Assembly (NCBI RefSeq): GCF_019097595.1 | Contig: NC_080711.1 | Span: forward strand, 8,582,428 to 8,646,427 | From: Hemibagrus wyckioides | Taxonomy: Eukaryota > Chordata > Actinopteri > Siluriformes > Bagridae | Reading direction: 5' to 3' | Length of the DNA: 64,000 nt | Shown: positions 45,477 through 58,324 of the stretch, piece by piece | Numbering within the stretch: position 1 is the first letter of the stretch | How the letters are laid out: the number at the start of each line of letters is the position of its first letter | Notes under the pieces: model-generated | Seen by the model: the letters and a program-made list of their open reading frames with translations, nothing else | What the model was told of the DNA's origin: nothing | Databases searched by the model: none | Made by a program: the position numbers and the translations under genes

Positions 45477-48400
45477 ATGACGGCGGGGAAAGGCGGCGTG
45501 AAAGCGTCGCTGTGGCAGAACGAGAGAGTGCGCTTCATCGTCTGCTTCCTGGGAGTGTTCGTGTGTTACTTTTACTACGGAATCCTCCAGGAAACCATGT
45601 GAGTACACCCACCGGCTAACGAGCTAGCTGTTAGCCTTAGGTGTTTTTCAGGAAACGGACAGGAGAAAGATTTCCCCACAAACACCGTGCAAAACGAGAA
45701 CTCGGGGAATACTGAAACTGAGCCGTTTGTAAATATGGGTTCATATTTTAAAACTAATTTAAGAGATGAGAACGCTCAGTATACTCTGTATATATTCAGC
45801 AACATCCCATAGTATTACCAGCATCCCATAATATTATACCTAAAGTGTTGTTCTGCTGTAATAGCGACTCTATACTGTAGTGTGATTATTTATAGTAGTA
45901 CTATTATCATCTTTTGGGTAACACACACGAGTGTGAGGACCATCAAACCCATGAGTAGGTCTACCCACATCTGTTGCCCATAGAAGTCCAAACACCCCCC
46001 CCCATGTCAAAATGTATTATTGGGCGATTAGTGCTACACATCAGAAAGTAGCTGGTTCAGTAGTTCAGTTACAGCCTGCTGCTGCTTTCACATACACTAC
46101 TGCCAGAAGTTGTGGAGGAAGTGCACAGAGTCCTGACTTCAGCCCGATAGAACACCTTTGGGATGAATTAGAGCGGTGACTGTAAGCCAGACCTTCTCGT
46201 CCAACATCCTCACAAATGTGCTTCTAGTGGAATGATCAAAAATTCCCATGAACACACTCCTAAAGCCTTCACAGAAGAGTTGAAGCTGTTATAGCGACAA
46301 ACGTCGGAACAACTTCATATTACATTCATGTGCATGTCAAGGCAGACGTCCCAGTTTTGGCCTGGCTCACAGTCTCCCTATTATTAATCACAAAGGTGTT
46401 CTATCAGGTTGAGGTCAGGACTCAAGTTCCTCCACACCAAATTCACTCATCCATGTCTTTATGGACCTTGCTTTGTGCACTGGTGTGCAGTCATGTTGGA
46501 ACAGGAAGGGGTCATCCCCAAACTGTTCCCACAAAGTTGGGAGCATGAAATTGTCCAAAATGTCCAAAGCAATAAGAGTTCCTTTCACTTGAACTAAGGG
46601 ACCAAGCCCAACCCCTGAAAAACAACACCTGAATTCAAAGATTTGGAGAGGTGTCCCAAAACTTTTGGCAATATAGTGTATCTGCAACTTACCTCTCGCT
46701 GTACTATAAAGTTACCTGTAAATGTTCCTACTACTGATTGCAGTGGGTGGTGCACTTTGACAGCAAATCAGTCTCTGGATAGAGAGTGTTATAAAACGTA
46801 TATAAACATTCAGCAGCGTATATATGTGCGTCACGAGATGAAGAAGAAACAGTGTGTGCTTTTTTGCCACAGATCACGTTACGCAGTGAGAAGGTTGTGG
46901 GGTCAATCCTGCACACAGGTGACAAGGTGATAGTGTAACATCTGACTATGTTTTTACGGATCAGTGAAAACCTTTCTGTCCGTTTATCCTATCCATACCT
47001 ATTATCTAAGACACACATGCAAGTGTCTTAGACTCCCTATTTTTAAGTACAACAGCTGTTTTTTATTTGATCATTTATTAATGACATTATTATAATTTTT
47101 ACTAAAACATAACAGTAAACCAAACTATATTATTATATTATATTTTCCAAAAAAAAAAAGTCTGTCTATCTACCGATCCCTCAAACCTGTTGAGGATCAC
47201 CACAGTGTCCGCTGTGGTATAGATGAAGATTTCTGAGTCACCTTCTCAAGTGACGGAATTTAATTTAGAAATGGTCTAACTCTGACAAACATACGGTCAG
47301 ACAGATAGAAGTAGTTTATTTATTTCAAGGGGACATTTTGGAAAAATTAGTCAAACATCACCTGAGCTCAGGATCGAACCCACAGCCTTGGCGCTGTAAG
47401 GCCTCCGGTTAAGAAAATACAGGTAGAAAGAGTTTTACTGCTCACACAATGTTTCCAATCACACACAGAAAAACAAAGCGCTTATTGTACATGATTCAGA
47501 GCTATACATGGCACTGAAAAATAAGGCGATTACAAGACGAGGTTAAACAAGTCGTCGCAAGTTCAAAACCACAGCCCGTAATTATACATAATAAGAGTTC
47601 ATTAGCTATTTCCTGTAAATAGTTTGGTTTTCAGAAAATTCATGTGATGTATGCAAACCCACACTAACCACCACCCCACAGCTGTTACTCAGAGTCTACA
47701 GTCAGAAATCCTAATCCTCTGGAGTAAACGTCTCGTGGCAGACTAGCTTGTAAATGAATTTTTCCTCAGCTGGTATTTTTTTTTCCCCCCGTTACTGATA
47801 CGAGCTTGCATTTGGACTTTAAATGAATTGATCATTTTGGCGAAATTTAGTGGAGTGTGTGTGTGTGTGTGTACGTGAGAGAAAGAGACATCTCTTGTCA
47901 TAATGTACTATATACAGACCCCTCTGAAAGTAGGGGAATTGCCAAGGGCAATTCTTTTGGCTGTGAACTGAAGACATTTGGGTTTGAAATCGAAAGATGA
48001 ACGAAACGGTTTATACTTTCATTTCCAGACATTTACATCTAGATATGTTAAAAGCACAAAGAACACCGGATCATGTGACTAACAGGTATTTCTTGTTGTG
48101 AGGATGTGGCCTGGAAGATTGATTGTATGAGACTATAAATATATCTGAGTAGCTACTCTTGGTCGGAGTCTCGGGTTTTGCCTCTGAAGACTGCATTTGT
48201 TGCTAAAATGTGTAAACCAGCATAAAGAGCAGAGAGCTGTTTATGGGAGAAGAGCAAGCCATTTGAAGCTGAGGAAAGACCGAGCAAATTGATCAGAACC
48301 ATTGCAAGGCATAGCCAGTAGAAATTGAAATGTCCTGGGGAAAGGGAGTAAAAGGTAATGATAGGTTCATCAAGGAACAGTTGATGACACATTGTGTGAT

Positions 48401-50726
48401 CTGTGAAGTGAGATCTAGGGTCAGGGCAGAGGGAAGTGGTCAAGGTATCACAATCTGCCGTTTGAAGACGACTTTAAGAGCAGAAGTGTATGACACGACA
48501 AGACCAAAGTGTGGAGGAAGAAAGGATCTCTTTATGATCCAAAACCAGCTCATTGGTCCAGCACAGTGGAGGTAGTCTTACATGGCTGCTCTGAAAACAT
48601 CTGACTAATCAGTATTCAGTACTCACATCATTTTAGCAACTGTGATAGGTAATGTATCGGCTCCATTTGATGAGTCCAGCTTTAGACACTGTCCTCGTTG
48701 TCAATTTAACAACAACCAAGAGTATGCCTGTGTGGTATTTTCTGATGCTTACCATTGTAGGACTTGTGATATCTTATTTCATGGGCTCTCTAGTGACTGT
48801 CCCCTGTATTAGTGTGTAGAAGAGGTAGGATTGCTCATTCTGTAACTGTAACTGTAACTTCATCCCACAATGCCTCTGTTATATTACAGAACACGAGGAG
48901 ACTACAGCCAGGGGGAGAAAAAGGAAAAGTTTCGCTATGCCACTACACTTGTCTTCATCCAGTGTATCATCAATGCTCTTTTTGCCCGAATCTGTAAGTC
49001 TGCCCCTCATATCACTGTTCATTTCCCCACCGCTTTAACTTTTATTGTCCCTCATTTTTTTCTTCTTCTTCTTCTTTTATCTCCTCTTCACGCAGTGATC
49101 CAATTTTTCGAGGGCTCCAGGCCGGACCACACGCGGAGCTGGCTCTATGCAGCATGTGCTCTGTCTTATCTGGGAGCCATGGTGTCCAGTAACTCTGCTC
49201 TGCAGTACGTCAACTACCCCACCCAGGTCAGAGCACACTTCCTCTCTCTGTCTCTTTTGTCCTCCACTAGTATGAGTTCCTTCCAGATGTGTCCATGGAA
49301 CATTTTGGATCTGTGCAAAAGAAACAATGAAGAATCTAAAGCCACAAACACAAGAAAACTAATTTTTAGGATAAAATGTGGTGAAGAGTGTGTGGAAACC
49401 TGACCATGTATACTGTATGTATGTATGTATACAGATGTTACATTATACACAGCTGTATAGTGTAACATCTTAGTATGCTGCAGCATTACAATTTCCCTAA
49501 AGTGGCTCAATCATGTTCCAGCATGTACACAGTCATGTTATGAGTGGAAGTACTTGAGTGTCCTGCACATAGCCCTGACCTCAACCCCACTGAACGCTTT
49601 TGGGATGAACCAAAATGCCGACTGAACACCAGACGTACTCAAACATAATCAGTACCTGACCTCAGTAATGCTCATGTGGCTGAATGAGCACAAATCCCCA
49701 CAGCCACGCTCCAAAATCTCATAGAAAGCCTTCCAGGAAGAGTGGAGGTTATTTCAACAGCAAAAGGAGGACTCAATGGAATGTTTGGAAATCATGTATG
49801 ACTATAACACCGTAACTAGTGTTATGGTCAAGTGTCCAGTAACATACAGCAGATGTTAATGGGACAATAATGTCCAAGCTGCTTCCAGTTGGTTTGTAAT
49901 TAAATTTATTTATAAAAACAATTCTAGATATTAATGATATTAATGTTTTGTGTTTTGTCCCTAGGTTTTGGGGAAATCATGTAAACCTATCCCAGGTAAA
50001 GTAAAATAAATAAATAAAAATTGTCAAAATATCTAAAAAATGAGAAACTGCTTCTTTAACTCACTAAAACATTTTAGATGTGTTCTTTGATTTCATAGAA
50101 TATTTTGAAGAGAACGGTGTTGTATTGTATTGTCTTATTTTCTGTTTCTGACTCCAAATGTTCACGTCTCCGTGGCTTGTTTCCACAGTCATGATCCTCG
50201 GGGTGACCATTCTGAGGAAGAAGTACCCCATGGCCAAGTACCTGTGTGTGCTTCTGATTGTTACTGGCGTGGCGCTTTTCCTCTACAAACCCAACAAAGG
50301 CTCCACGTCTGCTGATGAACATTTGTTTGGCTTTGGGGAGTTGCTGCTGGTTAGTTCCTCCGTCCTTCTCTTTGTCATCTAGCATGTTTACATCCTACTG
50401 TTTACAGTCTTAATGATCCGTAAAAATATCTGAGCGATATCTCAATTTAAAAACCCTTACTTAAACACGGAAATAAGAATAGAATAAACAGAGCGATGGA
50501 AGCGAACTTCCTATCTGATTGAGAGATATGGCGTGACAATAACAGCAGCCTGAGCTCAGGAACACAGTCGAGTCAGGGTGAGATTGCATGTGAGCGTTAT
50601 CGAGAGCTTGTGCAGCAGCACGTTAATTAAATGGAAATGAAAAACCCAGAAAGAAAATAGCTGTCTGCTTTATAAACTTGGGCTGCTTTCCAGCTTCTTT
50701 GATCTGTATATCAACAGGCTCATGTT

Positions 50727-50765
<39 letters not shown>

Positions 50766-53700
50766 CGACACTGTTAGTGAAAGAGAAAACAACTTGTTAA
50801 TAAACCCAGCCCAGATATCTATCAAATGTGCCTTGTTAATTTGCTCATTCCCCAACCCTTCCTGCAGACTCACTCCCACCTGCCACAGGTGTATAATCTG
50901 TTGTATTATGCTCCCAGTGCTCCCAGTGCTGCTGAATTCTTAAATCAGAAGGCATTGTTGAACTTTCTGCAGCAGCCTGATGCGTTTATATCGATGCACT
51001 GTTTTCACACATCGTCGTTGTTTCTATAGTAACAGATCCTTCGCAGGGATTTGTATGGTGGACAGTCTACATCATCATTTAACACTGATAAAATAACGAT
51101 AAGGCGGCACGCTCACCTCACACCTCCAGCGTCCTGGGTTTCGAGTCTTGCTCCATCTCCCTGTGTGGAGTTTGCATGTTCTCCCCATGCTTGGTGGGTT
51201 TCCTCCGGGTGCTCCGGTTTCCTCCCTCAGTCCAAAGACATGCTTCTAGGCTGATTGGAGTCTCTAAATTGCCCGTAGTGTGTGAATGTGTGTGTGCCCG
51301 GCGATGGGTTGGCACTCCGTCCAGGGTGTATCCTGCCTTGATCCCTGATGACACTTGAGAAAGGCACAGACTCCCCGTGACCCGATGATAGATCGGATAA
51401 GCAGTACAGACAGTACAGACAATGAAAATATATATTGATGTATATCGATATTGATTTAATGTTCTTTAGTTAAGAGAACTATATAAACGCTGATGTGGTG
51501 AAGCTTTACGTTAGGAGAAGCTTTATGTATGGGAGCAGTCTCCAGGTTCAGTGACCTCGTAACAGTAATCGGTTCGAAAGCAGGAGGTTTTATTTATGTA
51601 TTTATTTTCAGTAACATGACTGTGATAAGTCGTAATGGGAACTAGCTTGTTTTGCAGATGTAACAACGTTAACCGTAAATGGTCAGAAAGCAATTTATAA
51701 ATTGAAAACTGTTAAATGGCCATGTATTTATTTGTGTACATTCACACTGGAAATTTTCCTGTGTGTGTGTTTATTTGCGTCACGATTTGGGATGTCCAAA
51801 TCACTATTCACGTATTCATCCTGTCCTACAGCCACATGAAGAAAAGCCGTGTCAGGCGGTATTTTTGATCAGAACGTGAAACTTCATAGAGACAGTAACT
51901 CATGAACGTATAACTCATTTTGTACCCTCTTTTGGATGCAGTTACTCTCCCTGACTCTGGATGGTCTGACTGGTGTAGCTCAGGATCACATGAGGGGGCG
52001 TTTCCAGACCGGAGCCAATCACATGATGCTGAACGTGAATCTGTGGTCGACACTGATGTTGGGTTTGGGTGTGTCCTTTTCATATAAGCGAGGCGTATGG
52101 TAATATAAAGCAGAGTTCAGATGCACACAGGTCTGTGTTATGTTGCTCTCTGTTTTTTATTAGAATTCCTGTGTAAATGTAGTAATTTGATGCATCTTGT
52201 ATCTGGATTCATACTTTTTGGGTTTGCTCTTTTCTGCTTTGGATGCCTTCAAATGAAGGCTTCAGCAGGTGACATTTACAAGCATGCGGTAGCCTCCATG
52301 ATATGCTGAAAGTCTTGGAACATGTAGCTTAGCGGAATGTTTCCCAGACCATCTGCTTTGGCTGCTTAGATTCAAATCTGTTGTAAAATAGATGTGGGAG
52401 AAATTACATCTGCGTATTTTTTTTTGTTTGTTTTTTTTTTTCTCCCCCTGCATAATCTATAGCCAACCCTGACACATAAAACAGCCAGGTGTAAATGGTG
52501 TCATTTATGTACCTGTGCAGTATGTGTACAAACATCTAAAAGGTATGCGTTAGGAATAAATTTGTTTCCCAGATGCTATCTTCGTCATGAAGATGCTTGA
52601 CCCCGAAACAGAGGTCAGTCTTCTGCCATGCATCAAGTTTTAAACCAGAGTGGATCTGTAACACGTGGTGAAAAGCAGCAGCAGATTTTTATTTTTTTTG
52701 TCCCTGTTATTGCCAGCGCTGCCCAGCAGGGGGAGCTGGAGTTCCAGTGTAGCTGCAGTAGTGGCGTGTTTTTCACAAGTCGGAGTTAAAGACAGCTGGT
52801 CAGACTCAGCTGAGTCCAAGCAGCATCTGTTCAACCAAGTTTGTGCTTTTAATCTTTCAGTGCAGCACACTCTGTACATAATCTCATGACTCACTCTCAG
52901 TGGAACCACCAGACAGAATTTTAAGGATTAAAATAACAATGTACGAAAATATGCCAGAGTGGAGAAAATGTTGCGTTTAATTAATAATAAGGCATGTTTC
53001 TGGATGCTTTCTCTGTTTCCTAGCTGTGTTGTGGACAGGAGAGGTGTGGGAGTTTGTAAGCTTTGCTGAACGCTACCCCAGCATCATCTACAACATTTTG
53101 CTCTTTGGCTTCACCAGCGCTCTGGGACAGGTGAGACACAGGATTACACACAGGTATATCTCTCTCATAGTACTTTGCTTACCAGTACTCTCCTCACCTT
53201 CCTCTTTCAGACCTTCATCTTTATGACCGTTGTATATTTTGGGCCCCTCACCTGCTCCATTGTCACAACGACAAGGAAGTTCTTCACCATCCTCGGCTCT
53301 GTGCTGTTGTTTGGGAACATCATCACCCCCTTGCAGTGGCTTGGGACCATCCTTGTTTTCCTAGGTGAGTGTGTCTCTCACTCTTTCTTACGTTACCTCT
53401 CCTCTCATTCACTCCTCCTCTTTATACTGTTTAATACATTTTTTAATGATTCAGTTCAGGGTCAACTGTGTCTTCCTGTGCAGCCCACAGCTTCCTAAGC
53501 TTCATTTGCACTGTGACTCAGTTTGAACAACAACTTTAGTTAGTCTGGTAGAACCAAAAATACAGGCAACTAGTCAAATCTTAGTTTAAACGTTTAATTT
53601 TAGGATTTTACAATAACCTCTGACATGTTTTGTAACGAATGGTTGAATGAATACATTATTTTAGCTCCCCAAGAAAATACTAAAAGGGCTTAGCACATTA

Positions 53701-54311
53701 TTCTCATTTCAAAAAATGTACATGAAAATGCTAATTGGAAACGTCCCTGTATTCTCCTAATACAGCCATGTTAACTAGCTAACATTAAACAAGGGAAAAG
53801 TCGTGTCTCTGTTATTCTCTTGGGAAGACAGAAGGGTTTGTGTTTACCGGTCTCCTTAGAGGGATGAGTCACTGCAAATCAGAACGAGTTATTCTGACTA
53901 ATCACCTTTATCCTGTGATGCATTTCTATCCTGCCGAGACTGCTGTCTTTGAGAATGACCACTCCCACATCCACAAGGCACGAGGAGGACCCGACACTGA
54001 CCTCACCATGATCACGACGATAATATAGTTTAAGCAGTGGAGTTTTTATACAGAGCTCAAGCCTGGCTCATATATAACACTCGCTCACTGAATCTTTTCT
54101 TTTTCTTTTAAAGAGAAAATATGTTTGGAAATGAAACTGCGCTGTGTTAACAACTAAACCTTGTTCTAAAGACCGCTGACGAATTTAATACTCAGTAATT
54201 GCTTGACGGAAGTTTAAATGAACGAACATCACAGCGTCTCTGTCCCTCTGTCCCACAGGTCTCGGCTTGGACGCCAAGTTTGGCAAAGTGCCCAAAAAGA
54301 CAACACACTAA
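45477..54311 (+). CDS. slc35b1: ER ATP/ADP exchanger (solute carrier 35 B1, AXER)
   Basis: Nine coding exons: 45477-45598, 48890-48993, 49096-49226, 49965-49995, 50189-50349, 51942-52068, 53024-53130, 53211-53364, 54259-54311 (TAA). They join in frame to 329 aa, close to the 322 aa of the human protein. The start is the first in-frame ATG ([11 protein letters not shown]). Hydrophobic helices are plain throughout, as expected of the ten-helix drug/metabolite transporter fold: [51 protein letters not shown]. Family blocks [20 protein letters not shown] and [15 protein letters not shown] are intact. The C-terminus is KKTTH, a dilysine-like tail fitting ER retention. Known role of the family: exchange of ATP for ADP across the ER membrane, feeding BiP and other chaperones. 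Exon 4 is a 31-nt microexon. Intron 1 holds a Tc1 foldback copy, intron 3 a Tc1 fragment, and intron 5 a LINE tail. Confidence 0.96.
46095..46678. mobile_element. Tc1-like element A, foldback derivative
   Basis: Left end CACTACTGCCAGAAGTTGTG and right end the inverse of CACTATATTGCCAAAAGTTT, each next to TA. The right two thirds carries the transposase C-terminal part on the minus strand ([40 protein letters not shown]). The left third reads toward it on the plus strand, making a partial palindrome of 584 bp. In slc35b1 intron 1. Confidence 0.87.
47340..47410 (-). mobile_element. Short tRNA-derived SINE-like fragment
   Basis: On the minus strand GGTTCGATCC (a tRNA B-box match) follows GGCCTTACAGCGCCAAGGCT. 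Only a short stretch is recognisable, so this is a remnant at best. Confidence 0.35.
49550..49845 (+). mobile_element. Tc1-like transposase 3' fragment
   Basis: CCTGACCTCAACCCCACTGA and the following bases encode a decayed PDLNP..RFWDE motif, then a C-terminal stretch with CATAGAAAGCCTTCCAGGAA, characteristic of Tc1-like 3' ends. No terminal repeats found. In slc35b1 intron 3. Confidence 0.7.
50729..50762. repeat. (CA)n microsatellite
   Basis: CA dinucleotide array in slc35b1 intron 5. Confidence 0.97.
51100..51425 (+). mobile_element. LINE/SINE 3' tail (L2-like fish repeat)
   Basis: Contains the widespread module GGTTTCCTCCGGGTGCTCCG followed by TCAGTCCAAAGACATGCTTC, a middle part TCTAAATTGCCCGTAGTGTG, and an end with GGTTGGCACTCCGTCCAGGG, then CGGATAAGCAGTACAGACAG. 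This arrangement is typical of L2-clade 3' ends and SINEs that borrow them. No reverse transcriptase coding sequence is present. Confidence 0.75.
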
Positions 54312-56519
54312 AGCACGAAGGGGGACGTGTGTGAAGCGTGTACTGTACTCACGGACAGAAAACTTGAAGAAACATCCGTTTCTGTTGGTGCACTACATCC
54401 GTGGCTAATCTGGAAAAAACAAAATGTACTTATTTTTATGCTTTTTTTTTTTTTTTTCCACCCATGAATCACTGAAACAGTGGTCATTATCTTAACTTAA
54501 AAAAAAAAAAAAGGACTGGTTAGTAATAGATAGTAATTTTGTTAGGTTTTCTTTTTTCCCTTGTCAAAATACCACACTTCCTGGGCCAGAGGACATTGAG
54601 CATGATGTAGACACTCATGGCATGCATGTCCACCAGCTCAGACTGACCGGTTCCTCACAGACAGCTCCATTTGTTAGCCAGTTTTACTCTGATTCCTGCC
54701 AGATGACTCTTTTTGTGGTTTTTAATGTATAATGCACATTCATGAGTATGTGTAATAATTATAAATGTGTTTCGGTCCGCCACTCCATCTGAGATATACA
54801 TCTGTAATGTTCACCCCGTCCACTGCATCTCTAAGCCATATCAGATTTAATCTGATGTACAAGGTCAATTCTTTAATGTTAAACATGATTTTTTTTCCTC
54901 TTACATTTGTGTTCCTGTCAAGTGTCTTGTTTACTGTGTGGGGGGAAAGGATCATTGTTTCTTCCACACATTTCAGAGAAATAATGGAATAATTAGGATT
55001 GGAAAATAATTAGGTTTTAGTGTGCGTGTTTTTTGACCAGTTGGAACTATACTGGATATTTAACTAAAAGGGAAAAAATCAGCCAGACTATCGGGGGGTG
55101 TGTGATACCAGCTGTTGTATATGAACATTGTGTTCGAATCTGCCAACGAAGCCGTGTTGTCCGTCTGTCCATCGAGGGGGGGGGGGACAAATCCAACCAG
55201 ATGGCATTAAACTTATTTTGGACATGAATGAATCCATCATCTTTGTCTTTACTCCACGTCCAGGTTTCTCTGTACAGTACTGGCTTTTCAAGTTAGATGA
55301 TTAATTTTTCGCAGACTTGTCGGCGCGATGGCAGACGAGCGTCGCCTTTAAACCAGGTCAAACGGCCCTTGTGGGAGAAATCCTTTCTGCCCACTTCTCC
55401 TATTCCTGACATTGCTGTTTGCTTCCTGCTTGCTTAACCAGGACTCGCTGCAGCGAAAGGTTAATGCTCAATTCAGAGCAGAAAATGAAATTGTAGGGAA
55501 ACAAACACGAGTGGGTGTCAGGGAAAGCAATCTGATTAAAAGAGTCAGTGGAGGAGAACAGGCAGAGCAACAAAACCCCTGCTCGGCTCTTTTCTCCTCG
55601 CTCCAGTATAAAGGGTACAACCTCAGGTCATAAACTGAATTTTTTTTTTTATTTCAAAGCTGTTTTTAGTGACATGTAATGCCTTCAAAAATGAGCGAGG
55701 TAAAAAATAATAAACAACAGAGTAGAAGTGTGTACAAAGATTCAATTAGCTCTAGAATTGCTAACACAATTAATAACGATGGGTATGAATATCTTATTAA
55801 ACTTGCATTGGAAGAGAAATCTAATCTTTTATTGAAATAAACCTATTCTTAGAATTAACACTTATTTCCACGTCCGTCTTTTTAATACTATGTGCCATGT
55901 TTCTTTGGCAACATGAAGCATAACAGAGTTTTTTTCAGAGCATGGCATCTGAGCTCAGTCTTCAGTACAGGATTTCTACAAGTGCGGAAGATCCAACCAT
56001 GACCCAGTTGTAGCTTCTCTACAAAGAGTGCCAGATTTTAACTGCCAGACTGTCTGCTGGTACAGTCACAGTGGTATAGCCATTCTTCTGTATATGATAA
56101 ACTCACCTTGAGACTTGTTCTCATCTAAACAGAGAACCCGGTTCTAGATATGACCATCTCTAGCTGTTTATGTTTGTGGTTAGATGAATGAAAAAGTAGT
56201 TTGTTGCCAGGAAGGTGGAGCCTTAAGTGTGGGTTTAGACACTTGCTCACCCCCAAAATCTGCAATCTTCAATCTTTTACACTCTTCTGAAAATCTCACC
56301 TCAGTGAAACCCTCCTGCTAACATTTCCTGCAAGATAGAATGGTGTCCTCATCCAGGCAGATTCATTATAGCTCCATTATTGCATATAGTTTTTTATTTT
56401 TTATCTTACTTTGTGCTCTGACTGTGCTTGTGGACATTTATATATATATATGTATTTCTGTTGCCTTGTTTATGTTATGCTAAGTTCATAGTAATGAATG
56501 CCTAATGTATATATATATA
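54312..56519. other. slc35b1 3' UTR and intergenic DNA
   Basis: No strong AATAAA lies within the first kilobase after the slc35b1 stop; one lies at 55709-55714. The region includes homopolymer A and T tracts (54443-54513) and a poly-G tract near 55177. No other gene seen. Confidence 0.5.
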
Positions 56520-56997
56520 CACCGATCAGGCATAACATTATGAGCAGTGAGAGGTGAAATGAATAACACTGATTATCTCCTCATCATGGCACCTGTTAGT
56601 GGGTGGGATATATTAGGCAGCAAGTGAACATTTTGTCCTCATAGTTGATGTTAGAAGCAGGAAACATGGGCAAGCGTAAGGATTTGAGCGAGTTTGACAA
56701 GGGACAAATTGTGATGGCTAGACGACTGGATCAGAGCATCTCCAAAACTGCAGCTCTTGTGGGGTGTTCCTGGTCTGCAGTGGTCAGTATCTATCAAACG
56801 TGGTCCAAGGAAGGGACAGTGGTGAACCGGTGACAGGGTCATATATACACACTGCTCCTTCCTTGTACCACTTTTGATAGATACTGACCACTGCAGACAC
56901 AAGAGCTGCAGTTTTGGAGATGCTCTGATCCCGTCGTCTAGCCATCACAATTTGGCCCTTCGTCAAACTCGCTCAAATCCTTACACTTGCCCATTAT
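56520..56997. mobile_element. Tc1-like element B, inverted partial pair
   Basis: Starts CACCGATCAGGCATAACATT beside TA and encodes the transposase start on the plus strand ([20 protein letters not shown]). From about 56848 the same N-terminal region is repeated on the minus strand, ending near the initiator at 56997. The right terminal repeat is lacking. Confidence 0.85.
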
Positions 56998-57394
56998 TAT
57001 AAATTATTACAAAAAGTACCTCAATTAAACGTTAGATTACTCTCATATTTTCAGTAAGATTGAAGAGAGTTGGCATCGCGCATTACTTTGAGCTCTGTAA
57101 TTAATAGTACATTAAAATGAGAGCTCAGGAAAATGAGACAGGTGGTAGATCAAGCTTAGGTTGCAAAATGTCGTTTATTCTAGTATTCATTTAATACTAA
57201 ACAAATAAGGAGTAATTTGTTGTGCATCAGAAACGTGTTTGTAACAATGAAGACTTGAAAACATAACAGATTGAGATCCAGACTGAATCAAGGACTACAT
57301 ACAAACCTACCTGGAACCACCACCTCCTCATACTAGTCTTACATACACTAAATGTCTAAAAGTCACCATATGTGGTTCTTCCGCAATCTGTTAA

Positions 57395-57780
57395 GATAAA
57401 ACTTTATTGATCCCACAGTGGGGAAATTCAATTTGTTGACACAAATGCTGGAAGCACACAATGGATACTGGTGGAAGTTGTAAATTTCCCATTGGGATGA
57501 ATAAAGTATCTATCCATCCATCCACAAATCTGTTCCAGCATAAAAACAGTGAGGTCCATGAAGACAAGGTTTACCAAGGTTGGACTGGAAAGCATGTAGT
57601 GTCCTGCACATAGCCCTGACCTCAACCCCAGTAAACACCACTGAGATGAACTGGAACGCTGATTCAAACCGGACCTCCTCACCCAACATTCGTATCTGAC
57701 CTCACTAATGTTCTTGTGGCTGATTGAACACAAATCCTCACAGGAAATGCTCCAAAATCTAGTAAAAAAAAAAAATCCTT
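57395..57780. mobile_element. Tc1-like fragment with a nested small repeat
   Basis: 57540-57780 carries a decayed Tc1 3' region (CCTGACCTCAACCCCAGTAA). Just before it, ACTTTATTGATCCCACAGTG (57402) and the inverse-type tail TTTCCCATTGGGATGAATAA (57486), followed by ATCTATCCATCC, form inverted ends around about 110 bases. Both tails resemble fish LINE 3' ends. Confidence 0.6.
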
Positions 57781-58324
57781 CCTTTATGAGTGTAATAGTA
57801 AAGGGCTGGGGGGTGGGGGGGGGGGGTGAGATGTTGAAATAGCACAATGGTCAAGGCTGGTCAGGTGTACATAAAACTTTGGTCACTACAACATTATATT
57901 CAGTAATAAACCCAGCATTTGTGTAGTATCTCATGTTTACTCTTCCTGTACCCATGTACGGTTACAGCGGCTCTCAGAGAAGTACCATGATTATTTACTA
58001 TCTAAACTGACGGTATCGGGTGCCCAAAATATTGCCTGTTGAAAACTGAAACAACCTCGCCATTCTGATATAAAAATATATAATATATATAGATATATAC
58101 ATTAAAAAAACTTAAATAATTACTTAGAATAGATTGAGGAAATATCAGTCAGTGACTAGAGAAATTGGGCAAAAAAGAATTTAAGACAGGCACATTTTAA
58201 AGTACCTGAGGGTGTACTTGAAGTGTTGTCGCTAGTAGAGTTAGCCTAAACGTTCAGTGTGACTCTCACCAAAGGCCGCAGCTGAAACCTGCTCCCGTTC
58301 TCTGACACTTTATAGCGCACTAAA

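Noticed and set aside
48870..49403. 177-codon continuous frame over slc35b1 exons 2-3
   Set aside because: It reads through intron 2 and past the exon 3 donor; the spliced frame with conserved family blocks is the real one.
55741..55770. TTAGCTCTAGAATT resembles an 18S rRNA segment (reverse strand)
   Set aside because: Only about 14 bases match; the following bases diverge from the rRNA, so a chance match or negligible fragment is more likely.
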